This document shows positions 60,642-64,000 of a DNA stretch of 64,000 bases, in pieces; position 1 is the stretch's first letter; each line of letters starts with the position of its first letter. The translations under genes and the position numbers were made by a program. The stretch lies in assembly GCF_009906835.1 (NCBI RefSeq), contig NZ_CP047652.1:1364001-1428000 (forward strand). Direction: 5' to 3'. The stretch comes from Aristophania vespae. Its GTDB lineage: Bacteria > Pseudomonadota > Alphaproteobacteria > Acetobacterales > Acetobacteraceae. Under the pieces are notes generated by a model. It saw only the letters and a program-made list of their open reading frames with translations. It did not search any database and was not told the DNA's origin.

Positions 60642-61400
60642 CTAACCTGTAAATTGCTCTGCAATAATCCTGTCAGATAGACTATGGCCGGGATCGAATA
60701 ACAAAGTGGCTTTTTTCTCCAGCTCTTCACGAATAACAACCTCTTCCACATTCCTAATTTCCTGAGGGCCTGCAACGGCAGAAACAGGACGTTTTTCAAC
60801 CTGAGCTAGTTTAAAACGCACAATAGATGAAGCCGGCAATAAGGCCCCACGCCAATGACGTGGATGAAAAGGTGAAACAGGTGTCAAAGATAAAAGATCA
60901 GAGCCTAGAGGGATAATCGGCCCACGAGCTGAAAGATTATAAGCCGTAGAACCGGCTGCCGTAGAAAGAATAATGCCATCACAGCATAATGTATCTATAC
61001 GCTCTTTGCCGTCTACTTCTACTGTAATGCGCGCTGTTTGGCGTGTTTGTCTATAAAGATAGACATCATTAAAACTGCGCCCTTCGTGAACAACCCCATC
61101 CACCGTTTTTGCAATCATATGAAGTGGTGAAATAATTGTGCGCTCAGCAAGCTGGAGGCGTTCAATCAAACCCTCCTCTCTGGCAGGATTCATTAAAAAA
61201 CCCACCGTGCCGTAATTCATGCCAAAGACAGGAATATTACGACCAAGAATTGCCAGTAACGTTTCAAGGAGGAAACCGTCTCCTCCCAAACAAACGAGCA
61301 CCTCGGCTTGATCAAGACCAACATTACCATATTTATGCGTAAAATGCGTAAGAGCATTTAAAGCGCGCTCTGTCGGGACTGCGGCGAAAGCAATTTTCAT
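60642..61400 (-). CDS. nadK: NAD kinase
   Basis: 252 residues from ATG 61400 (MKIAFAAVPTERALNALTHF); the upstream open frame lacks family sequence. The ATP-site motif LGGDGFLLETL (GGDG at 39-42) and the conserved STAAGSTAYNLSARGPIIPL are present. It phosphorylates NAD to NADP, supplying reducing equivalents for biosynthesis. Length is close to other alphaproteobacterial enzymes. The gene stands alone, with a non-coding region upstream. Confidence 0.93.
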   Translation of the reverse strand: MKIAFAAVPTERALNALTHFTHKYGNVGLDQAEVLVCLGGDGFLLETLLAILGRNIPVFGMNYGTVGFLMNPAREEGLIERLQLAERTIISPLHMIAKTVDGVVHEGRSFNDVYLYRQTRQTARITVEVDGKERIDTLCCDGIILSTAAGSTAYNLSARGPIIPLGSDLLSLTPVSPFHPRHWRGALLPASSIVRFKLAQVEKRPVSAVAGPQEIRNVEEVVIREELEKKATLLFDPGHSLSDRIIAEQFTG

Positions 61401-62442
61401 GACTTGGTCTTCTTTCAGCTCCAACGAACTGAGTTTGGCAAATATTAACACCCTCTTGACTATCTCAAAGTAATGACAATAGTACGAGGATGGACTATGA
61501 CGGGTCTTCATCACCATCACGGTCCCATCACCGACTAAGAGCAATCACTTAGAAGGCAACTATTTGCAGCAATAGCATGTTTGATCATGCTAAATCTAGT
61601 ATAGTTTCTAACTTTGATATTGCTAGGCGCCTATTGAGCTCCAGGCTTATCCATATGTTGTGTTAGCATACAAACCTGATGCTATTTTAGAAATACCTAC
61701 TATTTGCAAGAACTAGTTTCTACTTAGCCATATCCCTTACAGATAAAATTATTATAAATTAGATAAAACCAATTTTAGAGCTAGTTAAATTTGGTAAAAC
61801 TTTTCACTCTACAAAAAAGACTATGCTGATTACGAGCTCTAAATACCAGAATTACATAAAATTTTTTCTAGTTTGATATTTATAACGTAATTAAATGAAA
61901 AGACTTTTTTGAGAGAATTTTGGTACTGACATCTGAGAACGGACTAAAATTGTGTAATAAGTTTTTATGTCCAGTTGTAACTATACACCAGGGGCCATGC
62001 TATAAAAGCACCAAGAACGTTATTGCCTGCCTTGGCCTTTTCTCATTAGTAAAAGCGGGTAAGAAAATAGATTATAATAGTAATATAAAACCATCTTACT
62101 TTTATCACTAGGCTGGCAATAACTTAGATTATGGCTAGTCAGGCAGCATGGTCTTATCGTGCTAAAGTCAGATTTGCTTTTAGCAGGCCACGCTAATGCA
62201 CATTCACAGCGCCATTTTTACACAAATTTTTATAAATAAAATTTTTAGTAACTCAGAGTAAGGACGTCGACAGCCCCGCAAAACAACTTTGGTAAAATAT
62301 TCTTTTATTTAATAAAAAATATTATCGATAGTAGAAAAGAAAGAGTAGAGATACTCGTAATCTCTTTTCTATTATCAACATCTACAACCGAAATAGCCTG
62401 AACTAAAACTTATTCAAAACGTTAAAGTCGCAGGCTGAACTT
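61401..62442. other. AT-rich region without a convincing gene
   Basis: About 1040 bases, visibly AT-richer than the genes on both sides, especially 61,700-61,950 and 62,220-62,420. The longest frames are short, start without a clear ribosome-binding site and have no recognisable sequence. Hairpins occur at 61573-61579 with 61586-61592 (7 bp) and around 62333-62341 with the TCTTTTCTA that ends near 62372. It may be decayed DNA, a regulatory stretch of nadK, or hold a small RNA; I cannot decide from sequence. No tRNA-like or transposase-like pattern was found. Confidence 0.5.
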
Positions 62443-62853
62443 TTATTTTTTGTCCGATTGTTCTTCATCTGGGTTGATAATGTCATAAGCTGCTGAACCA
62501 GGATAAGGCCCTTTTTTGACATCTATATTGGAAGGACAAATAAATTGATCACCTTCTTGCAAGGCTAAGGCCCAAATCTTTTTCTCCACCATGCTATGCA
62601 GACCACGCACTGTAATCTCATGTTCTAAACGCATAAGGGGTAAAAGTGATTCAGGCAAAATAACCTCAGTTCCATCCTCTAACAGTACGCCTTGCGGTGT
62701 AATTCTTGTCACTTCTGCAGTTACAGAAGGTAAGGGCTTGACGTCATAATCACAGGGCACTGCCCATGATTGCGGCGCTAAAAATAGCCACCCTATCACG
62801 GCACAACATGCCAACCACAATGACGTAACTGTTAAAGAACGGAACAAAGTCAT
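62443..62853 (-). CDS. Hypothetical secreted protein
   Basis: 136 residues. A signal peptide with hydrophobic core (about residues 8-26) is followed by a likely cleavage site at SWA|VPC. The mature part contains VTRITPQGVLLEDGTEVILP, which reads like a small beta-barrel or nuclease-like strand pattern, and two cysteines (VPCDYD, FICPSN) that could pair. The end is acidic and lysine-rich. I do not recognise a family. It starts two bases after the purH stop and is probably co-transcribed with it. Confidence 0.75.
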   Translation of the reverse strand: MTLFRSLTVTSLWLACCAVIGWLFLAPQSWAVPCDYDVKPLPSVTAEVTRITPQGVLLEDGTEVILPESLLPLMRLEHEITVRGLHSMVEKKIWALALQEGDQFICPSNIDVKKGPYPGSAAYDIINPDEEQSDKK

Positions 62854-62855
62854 TT

Positions 62856-64000
62856 TTAATGCCTAAAATGTCTCATACCAGTGAAGACCATAGCGATCCC
62901 TGCTTTATTAGCAGCATCAATCACCTCTTGATCTCTAATTGACCCACCTGGCTGAATGACAGCTGTAGCACCGGCTGCAACGACAGACTCCAGCCCATCA
63001 GCAAAGGGGAAGAAAGCATCAGACGCTGCAACAGATCCTACAGTCAAGGCCTCTTTTAGGCCAGCTGCCTGTGCCGCATCCTCGCTTTTACGTGCAGCAA
63101 TACGAGCACTATCAACGCGTGACATTTGGCCAGCACCAATCCCTACAGTAGCCTGGTCTTTGGCATAAATCACAGCGTTGGATTTAACATGTTTGGCGAC
63201 ACGAAATGCAAAGAGTAAATCTTTCATTTCCTGTTCGCTCGGTGCTCTTTTGGTCACAACTTTAAGTGACTCAAGACTAACATGCCCATTATCGCGGCTT
63301 TGTGCCAAAAACCCACCTGAAACAGAACGCACGACCAAGCCAGCTTCTGTTGGGTCAGGCACACCTTCAGTTAGCAGAAGACGTAAATTTTTCTTTTTTG
63401 CCAACAACTCAATAGCTTCTGAATCTGCCTCGGGAGCCACAACAACCTCTGTAAAGATTGTGCTAATCTGCTCTGCTGTTGCAAGATCAAGCTTGCGATT
63501 AAGGGCTACAATCCCCCCAAAAGCAGAGACTGGATCACAACGTAAGGCAGCTTCCCACGCTTGAAGCAACGTTGGGCGAGATGCCACACCGCAAGGATTA
63601 GCATGTTTTACGATAACAACGCTCGGTTCACTAAATTCGGCAACCGCTTCAAAGGCAGCATCTGTATCGTTAAGGTTGTTATAGCTTAATTCTTTGCCTT
63701 GCACCTGACGCGCTGTAGCAAGACCGAAACGTTTTTCGCCTGTCTGGTAAAAGGCCGCCTGTTGATGAGGGTTTTCACCATAACGGAGTAAAGCACCTCT
63801 TTTACCAGAAATTGTGACTGTTTCTGGTAAAGCAACCTCACCTTTTGGTGTTTGTTCCTGAACAAACCACGAGGCGATCATGCTATCATAAGAAGCTGTA
63901 TGAGCATAAGCAGAGCTTGCCCACTGACGACGCTCGGTTAAAGTTGTGCCCCCTTGCTTAAGAGCGGCAAGAAATTCTTTATATTGCGCAGGTGCTGTCA
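62856..64000 (-). CDS. purH: Bifunctional AICAR transformylase/IMP cyclohydrolase PurH (partial)
   Basis: The frame is open to the right edge, so the N-terminal IMP cyclohydrolase domain lies outside the window; about 380 codons are present. An internal ATG at 63881 is not the start, because conserved sequence continues upstream ([20 protein letters not shown]). [47 protein letters not shown] and the end [20 protein letters not shown], with [13 protein letters not shown] last, are typical of the AICAR formyltransferase domain. It carries out the last two steps of IMP synthesis. The small secreted protein follows two bases later. Confidence 0.95.
   Translation of the reverse strand, partial: TAPAQYKEFLAALKQGGTTLTERRQWASSAYAHTASYDSMIASWFVQEQTPKGEVALPETVTISGKRGALLRYGENPHQQAAFYQTGEKRFGLATARQVQGKELSYNNLNDTDAAFEAVAEFSEPSVVIVKHANPCGVASRPTLLQAWEAALRCDPVSAFGGIVALNRKLDLATAEQISTIFTEVVVAPEADSEAIELLAKKKNLRLLLTEGVPDPTEAGLVVRSVSGGFLAQSRDNGHVSLESLKVVTKRAPSEQEMKDLLFAFRVAKHVKSNAVIYAKDQATVGIGAGQMSRVDSARIAARKSEDAAQAAGLKEALTVGSVAASDAFFPFADGLESVVAAGATAVIQPGGSIRDQEVIDAANKAGIAMVFTGMRHFRH

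Noticed and set aside
61920-62111. Plus-strand frame of 63 codons in the AT-rich region
   Set aside because: No ribosome-binding site, no conserved pattern, and composition like the surrounding non-coding DNA.

Overview
The window is chromosomal DNA from an alphaproteobacterium, most likely a member of the Acetobacteraceae (acetic acid bacteria). The evidence is protein sequence and gene order: an S10-spc-alpha ribosomal cluster with adk after secY, the order DUF3576-leuS-lptE-holA, an FzlA-like division protein beside minCDE, and a tRNA-Arg(CCU) split by a group I intron. I cannot name the genus from sequence alone.

Layout: (1) 1-1.1 kb, a GYF_2-domain membrane protein cut by the left edge and a CsbD-like stress protein. 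(2) 1.4-10.7 kb, + strand, a tripartite efflux operon of MdtABC type with an outer-membrane lipoprotein. (3) 10.7-39 kb, - strand, one very long information-processing block: rplK-rplA-rplJ-rplL-rpoB-rpoC, rpsL-rpsG, tuf-rpsJ and the S10, spc and alpha genes down to rplQ. nusG/secE are not next to rplK, and fusA is absent between rpsG and tuf. Several junctions carry strong hairpins, including an L10-type leader. (4) 39-47.6 kb, - strand, a two-component regulator pair followed by a second RND efflux operon that sits directly upstream of rplK. (5) 47.6-58.7 kb, rmuC, an HI0933/BaiN-type flavoprotein, fzlA-like, divergent minC-minD-minE, a YbiX-type dioxygenase, holA, lptE, leuS and a DUF3576 lipoprotein. 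(6) 58.7-61.4 kb, the intron-split tRNA-Arg, a low-molecular-weight phosphatase, a D-2-hydroxyacid dehydrogenase and NAD kinase. (7) About 1 kb of AT-rich DNA without a convincing gene, then a small secreted hypothetical protein and purH, which is cut by the right edge.

Two things stand out. The first is the 231-nt group I intron in tRNA-Arg(CCU). Its P1, P2, P3, P4, P7, P8 and P9 pairings can be traced by eye, and its guide sequence pairs with the anticodon itself. The second is a set of four single-base losses (mdtB-like gene, rpoB, HI0933-type flavoprotein, minD). Each removes one G or C from a G/C run and each would need the same correction. Because rpoB is essential, base-calling or assembly error is the most economical explanation for all four, so those genes are probably intact in the organism.
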